From: Bradyrhizobium liaoningense
GTDB lineage: Bacteria > Pseudomonadota > Alphaproteobacteria > Rhizobiales > Xanthobacteraceae
Length of the DNA stretch: 64,000 bases
Direction of reading: 5' to 3'
NCBI RefSeq assembly: GCF_018130825.1
Contig: NZ_JAFCJS010000003.1
Span: 186,001-250,000 of the forward strand
Part shown: positions 44,678 through 54,174 of the stretch, one piece after another
Position numbering within the stretch: position 1 is the stretch's first letter
How the letters are laid out: each line of letters starts with the position of its first letter
Program-made: the position numbers and the translations under genes
Notes under the pieces: model-generated
Seen by the model: the letters and a program-made list of their open reading frames with translations, nothing else
What the model was told of the DNA's origin: nothing
Databases searched by the model: none

Positions 44678-45643
44678 CTAGCCGTTCTTGGGGATGCGGC
44701 ATTGCATGATGCAATGCAGTCCGGATTTGAGATAGGAGAGCTCGGTCCTGCCGTCGAAAGCCGAAAGCGCCGATTTCAGCAGCTTGGTGCCGAAGCCAGG
44801 CTCGGACACCTTTTCCACGCTCGGCCCTTCGGTTTCGTCCCAGGTGACGGTCAGGCGGTCGTCGCTGACGGTCCATGACACCTGCAGCAGGCCGCGGGGC
44901 GCGGAGAATGCACCATACTTTCCTGCATTGGTGGCGAGCTCGTGAAACATCAATGACAGCGTGACTGCGAGCTTCGGTGGCAGGAACAGCCGGTCGCCGT
45001 TGAGGGTGAAGCGGACGTGGCCGTAGGGCCCGAGTTCGGCGATCAAGAGGTCGCGGATATCGCAGCCGCCCTTGTCGATCCGCGAGATCAGATCATCGGT
45101 CGTGGCCAGCGAGCGCAGCCGCGGATCGATCCGGGCCCAGACCTGCGGCTGGTCGTGCAGCACCTGGTGAATCACGGCGTGCACGGTCGAGAGCTTGTTC
45201 TTCAGCCGGTGCTGGAGCTCGTCGACCAGCAGCTTGCGGTAGTCTTCTTCCTCGATCAGGCGTTTGGAGATCCGGCGCTGCTCGATCAGGAGCGTGCGAT
45301 AATGCTCGACGCCCCAGATGGTGAGTGCGCAGACCACCCAGTACAGCGCCAGCAGGGCAAAGCGGGCGTTGTCGGCAATGGCATCGCTGAAATTCAGGAC
45401 CACGCCAAGCACGCCGCCGATGATCGCCGTCACGATGCCGAGCCGAAAACCTCCGAAGGCGGCGGCAAAGAACACGGCCGGAAAGTACGGGGTGAAGTAG
45501 ACGTCGGGGCGGACATGGGCGAGGCCCCAGCGCGCCAGCGTCGCAACCAGCAGGCAGGCGATCGCAAAGGCGATGCTGAGGCCGAGCGACGGCGGTGCCA
45601 CGCCCTGCCAGCCTTTGCGGAACTCCTCGATCAGCTTCTGCAT
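44678..45643 (-). CDS. HWE-family membrane histidine kinase
   Basis: A 321-residue kinase. Four membrane helices in about 20-113 form a DUF4118-like sensor; the linker is followed by the HWE kinase core: His145 in DELQHRLKNKLSTVHAV, the N box FHELATNAGKYGA, the characteristic WDETEG (WxE) and GFGTKLL. HWE kinases are typical of alphaproteobacteria and often act in the general stress response or as light/redox sensors. No response regulator is adjacent. The short length fits this class. Confidence 0.92.
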   Translation of the reverse strand: MQKLIEEFRKGWQGVAPPSLGLSIAFAIACLLVATLARWGLAHVRPDVYFTPYFPAVFFAAAFGGFRLGIVTAIIGGVLGVVLNFSDAIADNARFALLALYWVVCALTIWGVEHYRTLLIEQRRISKRLIEEEDYRKLLVDELQHRLKNKLSTVHAVIHQVLHDQPQVWARIDPRLRSLATTDDLISRIDKGGCDIRDLLIAELGPYGHVRFTLNGDRLFLPPKLAVTLSLMFHELATNAGKYGAFSAPRGLLQVSWTVSDDRLTVTWDETEGPSVEKVSEPGFGTKLLKSALSAFDGRTELSYLKSGLHCIMQCRIPKNG

Positions 45644-45822
45644 GCGCAGCCCGGTTGCGACGTGCGTTCGCCCTGAATGTTACGCATGTCGGGCGCGCAA
45701 GCAAAGCTTGCCTTGTCGGAAGCCGGCAGGAATAGTGACCGTCGCGGCGCCGACTGTCGCGGTGCCGTCGTCGATCGGTGTTCGCCATTCGGCGTCAAGG
45801 GGTTCGAAAGCAGGGACATTCC

Positions 45823-46662
45823 ATGGGCAGGCTGGACGGCAAGGTGGCGGTGATCACGGGCGCGACGAGCGGGATCGGATTGCGGACTGCGGAAGTCTTC
45901 GTTGCCGAAGGTGCCAAAATTGTGATCGCCGGGCGGCGCATACCGGAAGGCGAGGCGCTGGCGCGGCAGCTCGGGGTGGGCTGCGTCTTCCTCCAGACCG
46001 ACGTGATGGTCGAAGCGCAGATGCAGGCGCTGATCGCGCTCGCGGTGGAGAAGTTCGGCCGCATCGATTGTCTGTTCAACAATGCCGGCGGCCCGGCGCA
46101 GACCGGTGGCATCGAGGGTCTCGAGGTCGACCGCTTCGACGCGGCGATGGCGACGCTGATGCGCAGCGTCATGCTCGGCATGAAGCACGCCGCGCCCCAT
46201 ATGAAGAAGCAGGGATCTGGCAGCATCATCAACAATGGCAGCATCGCAGGCCGTCTTGCCGGCTTCTCCTCGTCGATCGTCTATGGCGCGGCCAAGGCGG
46301 CGGTGATCCATCTCACCAAATGCGTGGCGATGGAGCTCGGCGAGTCCAATGTGCGCGTCAACTCGATCTCACCAGGCGCGATCGCGACCGGTATCTTCGG
46401 CAAGGCGCTGGGGCTCTCGACCGACGCCGCGGAGAAGACGCCGGCGGTGATGCGCGAGGTCTACAAGACCGCGCAGCCGATCCCGCGCGCAGGTCTTCCC
46501 GACGACATCGCCCATGCCGCGGTGTTCCTGGCCAGCGACGAATCCAGCTTCATCAACGGCCACGACCTCGTCATCGACGGCGCCATGACCGGCGGCCGCA
46601 ACTGGAGCCAGCAGCAGCAGGGCTTGTCGGCGTTGCGCAAGGCGTTCGATCAGGGGGCGTAG
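45823..46662 (+). CDS. Short-chain dehydrogenase/reductase
   Basis: A 279-residue classical SDR. Seen: cofactor loop GATSGIG (13-19), NNAG, the Ser of GSIAGR and YGAAK catalytic Tyr-Lys, then SPGAIATGIFG. An AGRR after the second strand, with Arg at the 2'-phosphate position, suggests NADP(H). The substrate is unknown. The ATG at 45823 is used; an upstream in-frame start at 45778 adds only 15 residues. It is divergent from the HWE kinase and convergent with the P450 gene across a repeat. Confidence 0.91.
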   Translation: MGRLDGKVAVITGATSGIGLRTAEVFVAEGAKIVIAGRRIPEGEALARQLGVGCVFLQTDVMVEAQMQALIALAVEKFGRIDCLFNNAGGPAQTGGIEGLEVDRFDAAMATLMRSVMLGMKHAAPHMKKQGSGSIINNGSIAGRLAGFSSSIVYGAAKAAVIHLTKCVAMELGESNVRVNSISPGAIATGIFGKALGLSTDAAEKTPAVMREVYKTAQPIPRAGLPDDIAHAAVFLASDESSFINGHDLVIDGAMTGGRNWSQQQQGLSALRKAFDQGA

Positions 46663-46681
46663 GAGCGGCAGACGACGGTGC

Positions 46682-46795
46682 CGTAGGGTGGGTTAGACAG
46701 CGGCTGCGCGAAGCGCAGGCGCTGGCGTAATCCACCACTTCTGTTACCGCGGAGACTAAAGAGGTGGGTTACGCCTTCGGCTAACCCACCCTACG
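46682..46795. repeat. Palindromic intergenic repeat, family B copy 2
   Basis: CGTAGGGTGGGTTAG and CTAACCCACCCTACG at the ends, with GGCGTAATCCACCA and GGTGGGTTACGCC internal inverted segments. It lies exactly between the convergent SDR and P450 genes (stops 46662 and 46805), so it likely terminates both. Confidence 0.88.
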
Positions 46796-46804
46796 AAAGG
46801 TCGC

Positions 46805-48181
46805 CTAAACCGCCTTCACCGTCACCCGCAGCCCGTCCCGCGGCTTCGGGATCGGCCACATCTGCCAGTCCGGCTTGTAGCCCGGCGCCAGCGACACCTC
46901 GATGTTCTGCAGGAAGTGCCGCGCGAAGCATTTGGCCTGCATATAGGCGAAGTGCAGGCCGAGGCACATATGCGCGCCGCCGCCGAACGGCACGAAGGCG
47001 AAGCGGTGGCGGCCACGCTGGGCTTCCTCGGTGAAACGCAAGGGATCGAAGCGGTCCGGCTCCGGCCAGATGTCCTTCATGTGGTGCGTGTAGAGCGGAT
47101 TGACGCCGATCCGGGTCCCAGCAGGAACGGAGTATCCCATAAAGGTGAAATCACGCATGGCATAACGCGGTAACGAGGGCACCGGTGGCCTGATCCTTAG
47201 CGACTCCTTGAATGCCATTTCCGACAGAGGCATTTTTTCGAGATCGTCGAAGCTGCTGGGGGCATCAGGAGCAAGTCCGAGCGCCAGAACCTCCGCGCGC
47301 AGCTTGCCCTGCCAGTCCGGGTTGGCGGCGAGCTCGCCGATGAAGGAGGTCAGCGACGAGGTCAGCGTGTCGTGCGCGGCCATCATCAGGAAACTCATGT
47401 GGTCGATGATGTCCTGCTCCGACAGCAGCGCGCCATCCTCGTGGGTCGCGTGGCAGAGCTGTGAGAATAGATCCTCTCCGCCGCTCCTGGCGCGACGACG
47501 CGGAATCTGCTCGCGAAAATAGGCGACGATGCGCTCGCGGCCAGCCACGCCGCGCGCCATCTGCGTGCCCGGCAACGGGCGGCGGATCGGAGCGATGGAG
47601 GCCGCGACCATGTCGGCAAAGGCGCGGTTGATCCCCTCGACCTCGGGACCGATATCGGCGCCAAGAAACGATGTCGCTGCGAGGTCGAGCGTTAACTGCT
47701 TCATCGCCGGATAGAGCTGAATCGAGCCAGGCTTCGCCTTCCACTGCGCGATCCGCGCTGCGATGCCCTTGTCGAGCTTGTCGAGATAAGACTTCATCGG
47801 TCCAGACTTGAACGCGACAGACAGCGCCTTGCGATGCAGGCGGTGCTCGTCGAAATCGAGCAGCATCAGGCCACGCGGGAATAGCAATTCGAGCACATGG
47901 TTCCAGCCATGGGTCGACGAGAATAGTTTTTGCTGGTCGAACAGCACGAGCTCGTTGGCCTCGGGCCCGAGCAGCACGACGTTGGTCTGGCCGAAGGAAT
48001 GGGTCCGAAAGACGAGCCCGTGTTTCGTGGCGTACGCCTCGATGAAACCCTTGGGATCGGCCAGTAGTTGAAACGTCTTGCCGATGATCGGCAAACCCTC
48101 GTCGCCGGGAATGTGCGTCAGCTCATTACGCCTGGGCGGCGCGAAGGGGACCTTGGAAGAGGACCCGCCCTGCATCGACAT
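46805..48181 (-). CDS. Cytochrome P450
   Basis: A 458-residue P450. Heme ligand Cys406 in FVPFGGGAHMCLG, ExxR motif as KESLR, I-helix AAHDTLTSS with acid-Thr pair. The sequence (PGDEGLPIIGKTFQLLADPKGFIEAYATKHGLVFRTHSFGQ) resembles CYP120/CYP51-like enzymes that act on terpenoid or retinoid-like lipids more than the typical soluble bacterial CYP101 type. Without a membrane anchor it is cytosolic. No ferredoxin or reductase gene is beside it. It is 94 bp downstream of the flavin monooxygenase on the same strand. Confidence 0.93.
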   Translation of the reverse strand: MSMQGGSSSKVPFAPPRRNELTHIPGDEGLPIIGKTFQLLADPKGFIEAYATKHGLVFRTHSFGQTNVVLLGPEANELVLFDQQKLFSSTHGWNHVLELLFPRGLMLLDFDEHRLHRKALSVAFKSGPMKSYLDKLDKGIAARIAQWKAKPGSIQLYPAMKQLTLDLAATSFLGADIGPEVEGINRAFADMVAASIAPIRRPLPGTQMARGVAGRERIVAYFREQIPRRRARSGGEDLFSQLCHATHEDGALLSEQDIIDHMSFLMMAAHDTLTSSLTSFIGELAANPDWQGKLRAEVLALGLAPDAPSSFDDLEKMPLSEMAFKESLRIRPPVPSLPRYAMRDFTFMGYSVPAGTRIGVNPLYTHHMKDIWPEPDRFDPLRFTEEAQRGRHRFAFVPFGGGAHMCLGLHFAYMQAKCFARHFLQNIEVSLAPGYKPDWQMWPIPKPRDGLRVTVKAV

Positions 48182-48275
48182 GCTGATAGCTCCGCTTTAC
48201 TCGCAGGGACAGCATAGCACAGTCCGGACCGAACGATGTGCCGCTATGCCCCTGCGCATTCGCAGCCGTACCGGT

Positions 48276-49514
48276 CTATCCCATTCGTTTAGCCGCCGCA
48301 TTCAGATCCGGCGCGTTGACGGCGGGAATGGCGACGCGGCCGGGGCCGGTGACCTTCAGCGCCTCGGCGGCCTTCTCGTTCGCCATGATCTTGGCCATCA
48401 CGGCCTGGCCTGCACGCTCGAAGATCGCGCGGTTCTCGATCACGAATTTTTGCGACCTGCGCAAGCCATCGATGTAGCCGTTGATCTCCGGCACGACGTA
48501 GCGCGCCACCATGTCCCAGCTCCGGCGCGTATTCTCCGGATTGGCCCAGTCGTGCACGAAGCCGATGATGGCGCCGACGCCGCCGGACACGTCCATCACG
48601 TTCTTGATGGTTTTGACGAGATCGTCGGGCGTGCCGATGGTGGACGCGGCGCCCTCGACGAAGGCGGTCTTGTCCACGGCCTCATCCGGCGAGGAGAACG
48701 CGGTCAGGCCCGGCCGCTGCAGCGTGCCGACATTATATTCGTTGTGCCAGCGCATCAGCCCGGCGCCGGCTTCCTTGCGCGCCTGCTCGCGAGTCTCGGC
48801 GATATGGAAGGTCAGCAGCACGCGCCAGTCGGCGCGGCTCACCGTGGTGCCGTGCTTCTTGGCGGCATCCTCGGCGAACTGCCATTGCTGCTGCAGCGAC
48901 ATCAGGCCCTGCGTCGTCATCGATCCCAGCGAGATGATGCCGATGCCGTATTTGCCGGCGAGCGTCATGCCGGACGGCGAGATCTGCGAAGCGACCACGA
49001 ATGGCATCTCCTCCTGCAACGGGAGGATCTGCAGCGCGGCGTCGTTCATGGTGAACCAGTCGCTCTTGGCGGTGACGCGCTCGCCGTTGAAGAGGCGGCG
49101 GATCACGGCGATCGCCTCGTCCTGGCGGTCGCGCTGCGTCATTGGGTCGATGCCGAGGGTGTGCGCGTCGGAGGCCAGCGCACCGGGGCCGGAGCCGAAA
49201 ATGGCGCGGCCACCGGTCATGTGGTCGAGCTGCACCATGCGCTGGGCGACGTTGAAGGGATGGTGATAGGGCAGCGAGATGACGCCGGTGCCGAGCTTGA
49301 TCCGCTTGGTGCGCTCGCCGGCTGCGGCCAGAAACATCTCGGGCGAAGCGATCATCTCCCAGCCGGAGGAATGATGCTCGCCGCACCAGAACTCGTCATA
49401 GCCGAGCGCATCCAGCTGCTCGACGAGATCGAGATCGCGCCGGAACTGGAGCATCGGATGCTCCCCGATCGGGTGATGCGGGGCAAGGAAGGCTCCGAAC
49501 TTCAGGCGCGCCAT
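48276..49514 (-). CDS. Luciferase-like (LLM-class) flavin-dependent monooxygenase
   Basis: A 412-residue bacterial-luciferase-fold enzyme using reduced FMN or F420-like cofactor. Seen: KFGAFLAPHHPIGEHP, DEFWCGEHHSSGWEMIASPEMFLAAAGERT, LGTGVISLPYHHPFNVAQRMVQLDHMTGGRAIFGSGPG. These are typical of LLM oxygenases such as limonene or alkanal monooxygenases. The ATG at 49514 with GGAGAG upstream is preferred over one at 49574. Adjacent to and probably cotranscribed with the P450; the pair could oxidise one lipid or terpenoid in sequence. Confidence 0.92.
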   Translation of the reverse strand: MARLKFGAFLAPHHPIGEHPMLQFRRDLDLVEQLDALGYDEFWCGEHHSSGWEMIASPEMFLAAAGERTKRIKLGTGVISLPYHHPFNVAQRMVQLDHMTGGRAIFGSGPGALASDAHTLGIDPMTQRDRQDEAIAVIRRLFNGERVTAKSDWFTMNDAALQILPLQEEMPFVVASQISPSGMTLAGKYGIGIISLGSMTTQGLMSLQQQWQFAEDAAKKHGTTVSRADWRVLLTFHIAETREQARKEAGAGLMRWHNEYNVGTLQRPGLTAFSSPDEAVDKTAFVEGAASTIGTPDDLVKTIKNVMDVSGGVGAIIGFVHDWANPENTRRSWDMVARYVVPEINGYIDGLRRSQKFVIENRAIFERAGQAVMAKIMANEKAAEALKVTGPGRVAIPAVNAPDLNAAAKRMG

Positions 49515-49896
49515 GGCGTTCTCTCCGGCTGAATTTTCTGTTTGTTGAGGCCGTGAGGCTACGTGCTGAAACAAGCGAACGCAATCGCGCGATGTCCCGC
49601 GCGGCGGAATGCAGCTATGTGTTGATGCTGCCTCTTCTCCCTCTCCCCGCTTGCGGGGTGGGCTATCGCAGGTGATTTCTTGGTGGCGGCCTGAGCAAGC
49701 GCCTCGTCCTTCGAGACGACCGCTTCCAGCGGTCTCCTCAGGATGAGGCTAAGCAGCATAGGCCCTGTTGAAAATCGCGGCCGCGCACCCGCCCTCATCC
49801 TGAGGGCCCGCCATCGGCGGGCGTCTCGAAGGATGGGCTGCGGGCGAGCTATTCGCCACGCTTCTTCCTGCCGCAAGCGAAGAGTGCTGCAAGAAG
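49515..49896. other. Intergenic region with family C repeats
   Basis: This 382-bp gap lies between the flavin monooxygenase start and the transhydrogenase stop, both on the minus strand. It contains the repeats at 49701-49840 and no supportable gene. The promoter for the monooxygenase/P450 pair should be within 49515-49690, but I see no strong match. Confidence 0.6.
49701..49840. repeat. Palindromic intergenic repeats, family C copies 2 and 3
   Basis: CCTTCGAGACGACCGC...GCGGTCTCCTCAGGATGAGG at 49708-49748 and CCTCATCCTGAGGGCCCGCC...GGCGGGCGTCTCGAAGGATG at 49793-49835 face each other as an inverted pair; together they resemble the element at 1885-2030. Confidence 0.8.
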
Positions 49897-51288
49897 CTAC
49901 CGCGTCATCCTGTTCCACGCATCCAGGCCGGCGATCTTGTAGGCCTCCGCCAGCGTCGGATAGTTGAACGTGTTCTGGATGAAATAATCGATCGTGCCTT
50001 TGAGGTTGAGCACGGCCTGGCCGATATGGATCAGCTCGGTGGCGCCTTCGCCGAGGATGTGCACGCCGAGCAGGCGGCGGGTCTTGGTCGAGAAGATCAT
50101 CTTCATCATGCCGCTGTTCAGCCCCATGATGTGGCCGCGCGAGGTCTCGCGGAAGCGGGCGATGCCGACCTCGTAGGGAATGCCGCGCGTACGGACCTCT
50201 TCCTCGGTGAGGCCGGCGGTCGAGATCTCCGGCACCGAATAGATGCCGTAGGGAAAGAACTCCGGCGGCGCCAAGGGCTCCATGCCGAGCGCATGGCAGG
50301 CGGCGACGCGGCCCTGCTCCATCGAGGTCGAGGCAAGGCTCGGAAAGCCGATCACGTCGCCGGCGGCGTAAATGTGCGGCACGCTGGTCTGCAAGGTCGC
50401 GGGATCGACCGTGATGCGGCCGCGGTGGTCGACCGCGATGCCGGCGGCCTCCAGGTTGAGTCGGTCGGTGGCGCCGACGCGTCCCGCCGCGAACAGCAGC
50501 ATTTCCGTGGTGACGTGACGCCCGTCCGACAGATGCGTCACGATGTGGCCCTGTGGCGTCTTCTCGATCGACGTCACCTTGGAGCCGAGCCGCAGCGCGA
50601 CATTGCGGTCGCGCAGCTCGTGCATGAACTCGTCGATCAACTCCTTGTCGATGAAGTCGAGGAAGGTCGGCCGCGGCTCGATCAGGGTGACGGGCACGTC
50701 GAGCGCGCTGAAGATGGTGGCATATTCGACCCCGATCACGCCGGCGCCGATCACGGCGAGGCTGCGCGGTAGTTTCGGCAGCTCGATGATCTCGTCGCTG
50801 TCGAGCACGCTGGTGCCGTCGAACGGCACATAGTCAGGCCGGAACGGGCGCGTGCCGCAGGCGATCAGGATGAAGGCGGCCGACACCACCTTGGTCTCGC
50901 CGATTGAGCTGGTGATCTCGACCTCGTGCGGCGAGACGAAGCGTGCCTCGCCATTGGCGGTGCGCACCAGATTGCGGCTGAACTGATGCTCAAGCACCTC
51001 GACCTCGTGGTCGAGCGTCTTCTGCAGCCGGGTCATCAGATCGCTGGCCGCGATGTCCTGCTTCACCCGGTAGGAGCGGCCGTAGAAGCCGCGCTCGCGC
51101 CAGCCGGACAGGTTCAGCACGGTCTCGCGCAGCGTCTTCGAGGGAATGGTGCCGGTGTGGACGGAGACGCCGCCGACCCGCCGGCCCTTCTCCACGACCA
51201 GCACGCCCTTGCCGAGCTTGGCACATTGCACCGCGGCCCGGCGCCCCGATGGGCCCGAGCCGATCACCACCATGTCGTAGTCGTACAT
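49897..51288 (-). CDS. sthA: Soluble pyridine nucleotide transhydrogenase (Si-specific)
   Basis: A 463-residue flavoprotein that moves hydride between NADPH and NAD. FAD motif VVIGSGPSGRRAAVQCAKLG, then GGVSVHTGTIPSKTLRE, NAD motif VIGAGVIGVEYATIF and C-terminal dimer domain. The redox-active cysteine pair of lipoamide dehydrogenases is absent (Ser and Thr occupy it), which is normal for SthA. The length matches E. coli SthA (466). It is cytoplasmic. Start ATG 51288; divergent from the MFS gene. Confidence 0.94.
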   Translation of the reverse strand: MYDYDMVVIGSGPSGRRAAVQCAKLGKGVLVVEKGRRVGGVSVHTGTIPSKTLRETVLNLSGWRERGFYGRSYRVKQDIAASDLMTRLQKTLDHEVEVLEHQFSRNLVRTANGEARFVSPHEVEITSSIGETKVVSAAFILIACGTRPFRPDYVPFDGTSVLDSDEIIELPKLPRSLAVIGAGVIGVEYATIFSALDVPVTLIEPRPTFLDFIDKELIDEFMHELRDRNVALRLGSKVTSIEKTPQGHIVTHLSDGRHVTTEMLLFAAGRVGATDRLNLEAAGIAVDHRGRITVDPATLQTSVPHIYAAGDVIGFPSLASTSMEQGRVAACHALGMEPLAPPEFFPYGIYSVPEISTAGLTEEEVRTRGIPYEVGIARFRETSRGHIMGLNSGMMKMIFSTKTRRLLGVHILGEGATELIHIGQAVLNLKGTIDYFIQNTFNYPTLAEAYKIAGLDAWNRMTR

Positions 51289-51411
51289 CGGAAGGCTTCC
51301 GAACCCCTGCAAATTCAGCGGGAACCGACATGCAGCAATCGGGCCAAAGCGGCAAGGGGAAAGCACGTCCTACCTCGGAGGTAATCGCGCGGATGACGCT
51401 GATCTGCGAGT

Positions 51412-51447
51412 TTTGCGCGCAAATAAATGCCTGAAGGTTCGCGCGAA
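51412..51447. promoter_or_regulatory. Two GC-rich palindromes upstream of the MFS gene
   Basis: TTTGCGCGCAAA at 51412-51423 and TTCGCGCGAA at 51438-51447 are perfect palindromes 14 bp apart; the second ends just before the ATG at 51449. They could be operator sites for the transporter gene, or for sthA divergently. Confidence 0.45.
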
Positions 51448-51448
51448 A

Positions 51449-52861
51449 ATGCATCAAACCGTCACAAAGCAAATCGATTCGACCCGCCGCTGGTGGGTGC
51501 TCGCGATCGTCGTCGCCGCCCAGTTCATGTTCGGCGTCGACGCCTTCATCGTGAACGTCGCGATTCCCACCATCGCGGTGGACCTACATGCGACGCCGGC
51601 GCAGATCGAATCCGTCATCGCGATCTATCTGATCGCCTATGCCACGCTGGTGGTCACCGGCGGACGGCTCGGCGACATCCACGGCACCAAGACGATCTTC
51701 CTGGCCGGCGTGCTCGGCTTCACGGCGACCTCGCTGTGGTGCGGCCTCGCGCAATCCGGCGTCGAGCTGATCATCGCGCGGCTGGCGCAGGGCGCGACCG
51801 CGGCGCTGATGGTTCCGCAGGTGCTGGCGACGCTGCATCTTTTGTTCACCGATGAGACGCGCAACCGCGCCTTTGCCGTCTACGGCATCGTGCTCGGCCT
51901 TGCGGGCGCAGCAGGCTTCCTGCTCGGCGGCCTTCTCGTCACGCTCGATCTCGCCGGCACCGGCTGGCGGTCGGTGTTCTTCGTCAACGTGCCCTGCGGT
52001 CTCGTCATTGCCGCGGCCGCCTGGCGCGTCATGCCGTCGGTGCCGCGGCGGGCCGGGACCAGGCTCGACATCAAGGGCAGCATGGTCCTGTTCGCAGGGC
52101 TGTTGTGCCTGATCGGGCCGCTGCTGTTCGGCCATGATGTCGGCTGGGCGCCGTGGCTGTGGTCGGTGATGGCGATCGGGGGCGCGATCCTCGCGGCATT
52201 CCTGAAGCTCGAACACGCGGTTGCGCGCGCCGGCGGCATGCCGCTGATCGATCTCACACTGCTGACGGACGCCACCTTCCTGCGTGGCCTTGGGGCGGCG
52301 TTCTTTTTCTTCTTCGCCAATCTCTCGTTCTATCTGGTCATGACGCTGTTCATGCAGCGTGGCCTGAAGATTCCGCCGCTCGCGGCCGGCATGGTTTGCA
52401 TTCCACTTGCCATCGCTTTCGTCGTGGCCTCGCGTCACAGCGGCGCGAGGGCGCGGCATCGCGGCACCAAGGTGCTGATCGAAGGCTGCGCGTTGCAGAT
52501 CGCAGGCCTCGGCGCGCTCGCGCTTCTTGTGCTCTATGTTGACACGCCGTCGCCGCTCGCACTCGCGCTCACCATGAGCATCTTTGGTTACGGCCAGGGG
52601 CTGGTGATGGCGCCGCTGTCCGGTGCCGTGCTCTCGACGGTCAAGCCTGTCGCCGCAGGCTCGGCCTCCGGCATGTACGGCACGACGGCGCAGATCGGAA
52701 ATGCGGCCGGAGTGGCCGCAATTGGCGCGGTGTTCTTCGCGATCGAATCATTGCAATCAGCGCGCGCAGGATTTTTCGTCTCGCTCGTGCTGTTTGTGAC
52801 GTTAATCATGATCTGCACCGCATTTCTGACGTGGATGCGCCGCGCATCTGCATCAAGTTGA
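51449..52861 (+). CDS. MFS transporter, DHA2-like
   Basis: A 470-residue transporter with about 14 hydrophobic segments, of the drug:H+ antiporter-2 type (WWVLAIVVAAQFMFGVDAFIVNVAIPTIAVDLHAT... GGRLGDIHGTKTIFLAGVLGF). The motif D-A-F-I-V-N-V-A-x-P replaces the classical LDxTVVNVAxP, common in the family. It probably exports a hydrophobic compound or antibiotic. Start choice is uncertain: the ATG at 51449 is preferred, 51413 is possible. No TetR-like regulator is nearby. Confidence 0.9.
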   Translation: MHQTVTKQIDSTRRWWVLAIVVAAQFMFGVDAFIVNVAIPTIAVDLHATPAQIESVIAIYLIAYATLVVTGGRLGDIHGTKTIFLAGVLGFTATSLWCGLAQSGVELIIARLAQGATAALMVPQVLATLHLLFTDETRNRAFAVYGIVLGLAGAAGFLLGGLLVTLDLAGTGWRSVFFVNVPCGLVIAAAAWRVMPSVPRRAGTRLDIKGSMVLFAGLLCLIGPLLFGHDVGWAPWLWSVMAIGGAILAAFLKLEHAVARAGGMPLIDLTLLTDATFLRGLGAAFFFFFANLSFYLVMTLFMQRGLKIPPLAAGMVCIPLAIAFVVASRHSGARARHRGTKVLIEGCALQIAGLGALALLVLYVDTPSPLALALTMSIFGYGQGLVMAPLSGAVLSTVKPVAAGSASGMYGTTAQIGNAAGVAAIGAVFFAIESLQSARAGFFVSLVLFVTLIMICTAFLTWMRRASASS

Positions 52862-53002
52862 GGCATTGCGGCTAATACGTGCGGATTCCTGCGGGATTTC
52901 CAGTGATTTTCGCGAGATAGACAGCACACGGTCTTTTTATTTCGCAATGCAGCAACTATCTGGTTGGGCTGTACGTTGTACGTCGCCCACCAGGAAATTG
53001 CC

Positions 53003-54160
53003 GTGTCGTTAGCAAGAAATGTCGATTTGTTGAGACGTCTGCCAAAGCTGGACGGTCTGCGCTTCGCCGAGTTCGGCCGGGGCCCGGATTCATCCAGCCC
53101 GCTGGAAGAGGTCACGGGCTTCGGCGACAATCCCGGCGCCTTGCGCATGTTCGCGTTCGTGCCGGGGCAGTTGCAGAAGCCGCGCGCGCTGGTCGTCGTG
53201 CTGCATGGCTGCGGACAGACGGCGGCTGGCTACGATCTTGGCGCCGGCTGGTCGACGCTCGCGCGGCATTACGGCTTCGCGCTGCTGATGCCCGAGCAGC
53301 AGCGCGTCAACAACGGCAACACCTGCTTCAACTGGTTCAATCCGGAGGATACCGCGCGGGACAGCGGCGAGGCGTGCTCGATCCGCGAGATGATCGCGCA
53401 CATGGTCGAGACGCATCGCATCGATCCCCGGCGCATCTTCATCACCGGCCTCTCCGCCGGCGGCGGCATGACGTCGGTGATGCTCGCGACCTATCCGGAC
53501 GTCTTCGCTGCCGGCGCCGTCATCGCCGGCCTGCCCTACGGCATCGCCTCGAATTTGCGCGAGGCGCTGGACGGCATGTTTCATTCGCCGGCGCGCCCCG
53601 CGCGCGAGCTCGGCGATCTCGTGCGCAACGCTTCCGATCATCGCGGTCCCTGGCCGAAGATGTCGGTGTGGCACGGCAGCGCCGACCGCACCGTCAATCC
53701 CGGCAATGCCAACGAGATCGTCAAGCAGTGGCTCGATTTGCACGATCTGCCCGAAGTGCCGATGGCGGAGACCAATGTCGACGGCTATCCGCGCCAGGCC
53801 TGGTGGAACAAGGACGGCGAGACGCTGGTCGAGTCCTACGCCATCACCGACATGGCGCACGGCACGCCGCTTGGCCTTGCCGACAACGACCAGCGCTACG
53901 GCATGGAAGGCGCCTTCCTGATCGAAGCCGGCATCTCCTCGTCCTATCACATTGCAAAGTTCTTCGGCCTGACCGGCTGGATCGCGGAGGCGAAGAAGGC
54001 GGAGGCAAAGCCGGCGCTGACGCCCGCGCCGCATCTCGCCCGCTCCATCCGGGCGAAGGTCGCCGAAGCGGCGGCCGAGCCGAAGCAGGAGGAATCCCGC
54101 GGCTTCGATCTCGGCCAGATCATCACCCGCGCACTGACCGCCGCGGGATTGATGAAGTAG
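53003..54160 (+). CDS. PHB depolymerase-family esterase
   Basis: A 385-residue esterase of the polyhydroxybutyrate-depolymerase (LpqC/PhaZ-related) family. Triad: Ser151 in GLSAGGGM, Asp228 (GSADRTV) and His286 (DMAHGTPLG); oxyanion region LHGCGQTA. There is no signal peptide, so the substrate is intracellular or the esterase has another role; relatives cleave polyesters or feruloyl esters. I use the GTG at 53003 because CCAGGAAATT precedes it; the frame continues upstream without an ATG. The C-terminal tail (about 320-385) is rich in Ala, Lys and Glu and looks disordered. Confidence 0.88.
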   Translation: MSLARNVDLLRRLPKLDGLRFAEFGRGPDSSSPLEEVTGFGDNPGALRMFAFVPGQLQKPRALVVVLHGCGQTAAGYDLGAGWSTLARHYGFALLMPEQQRVNNGNTCFNWFNPEDTARDSGEACSIREMIAHMVETHRIDPRRIFITGLSAGGGMTSVMLATYPDVFAAGAVIAGLPYGIASNLREALDGMFHSPARPARELGDLVRNASDHRGPWPKMSVWHGSADRTVNPGNANEIVKQWLDLHDLPEVPMAETNVDGYPRQAWWNKDGETLVESYAITDMAHGTPLGLADNDQRYGMEGAFLIEAGISSSYHIAKFFGLTGWIAEAKKAEAKPALTPAPHLARSIRAKVAEAAAEPKQEESRGFDLGQIITRALTAAGLMK

Positions 54161-54174
54161 CTCCGCTCCCAACT

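Noticed and set aside
51139..51177. Loss of the redox cysteine pair in the transhydrogenase
   Set aside because: Absence of the disulphide in GGVSVHTGTIPSK is the normal state for SthA, not a broken lipoamide dehydrogenase.
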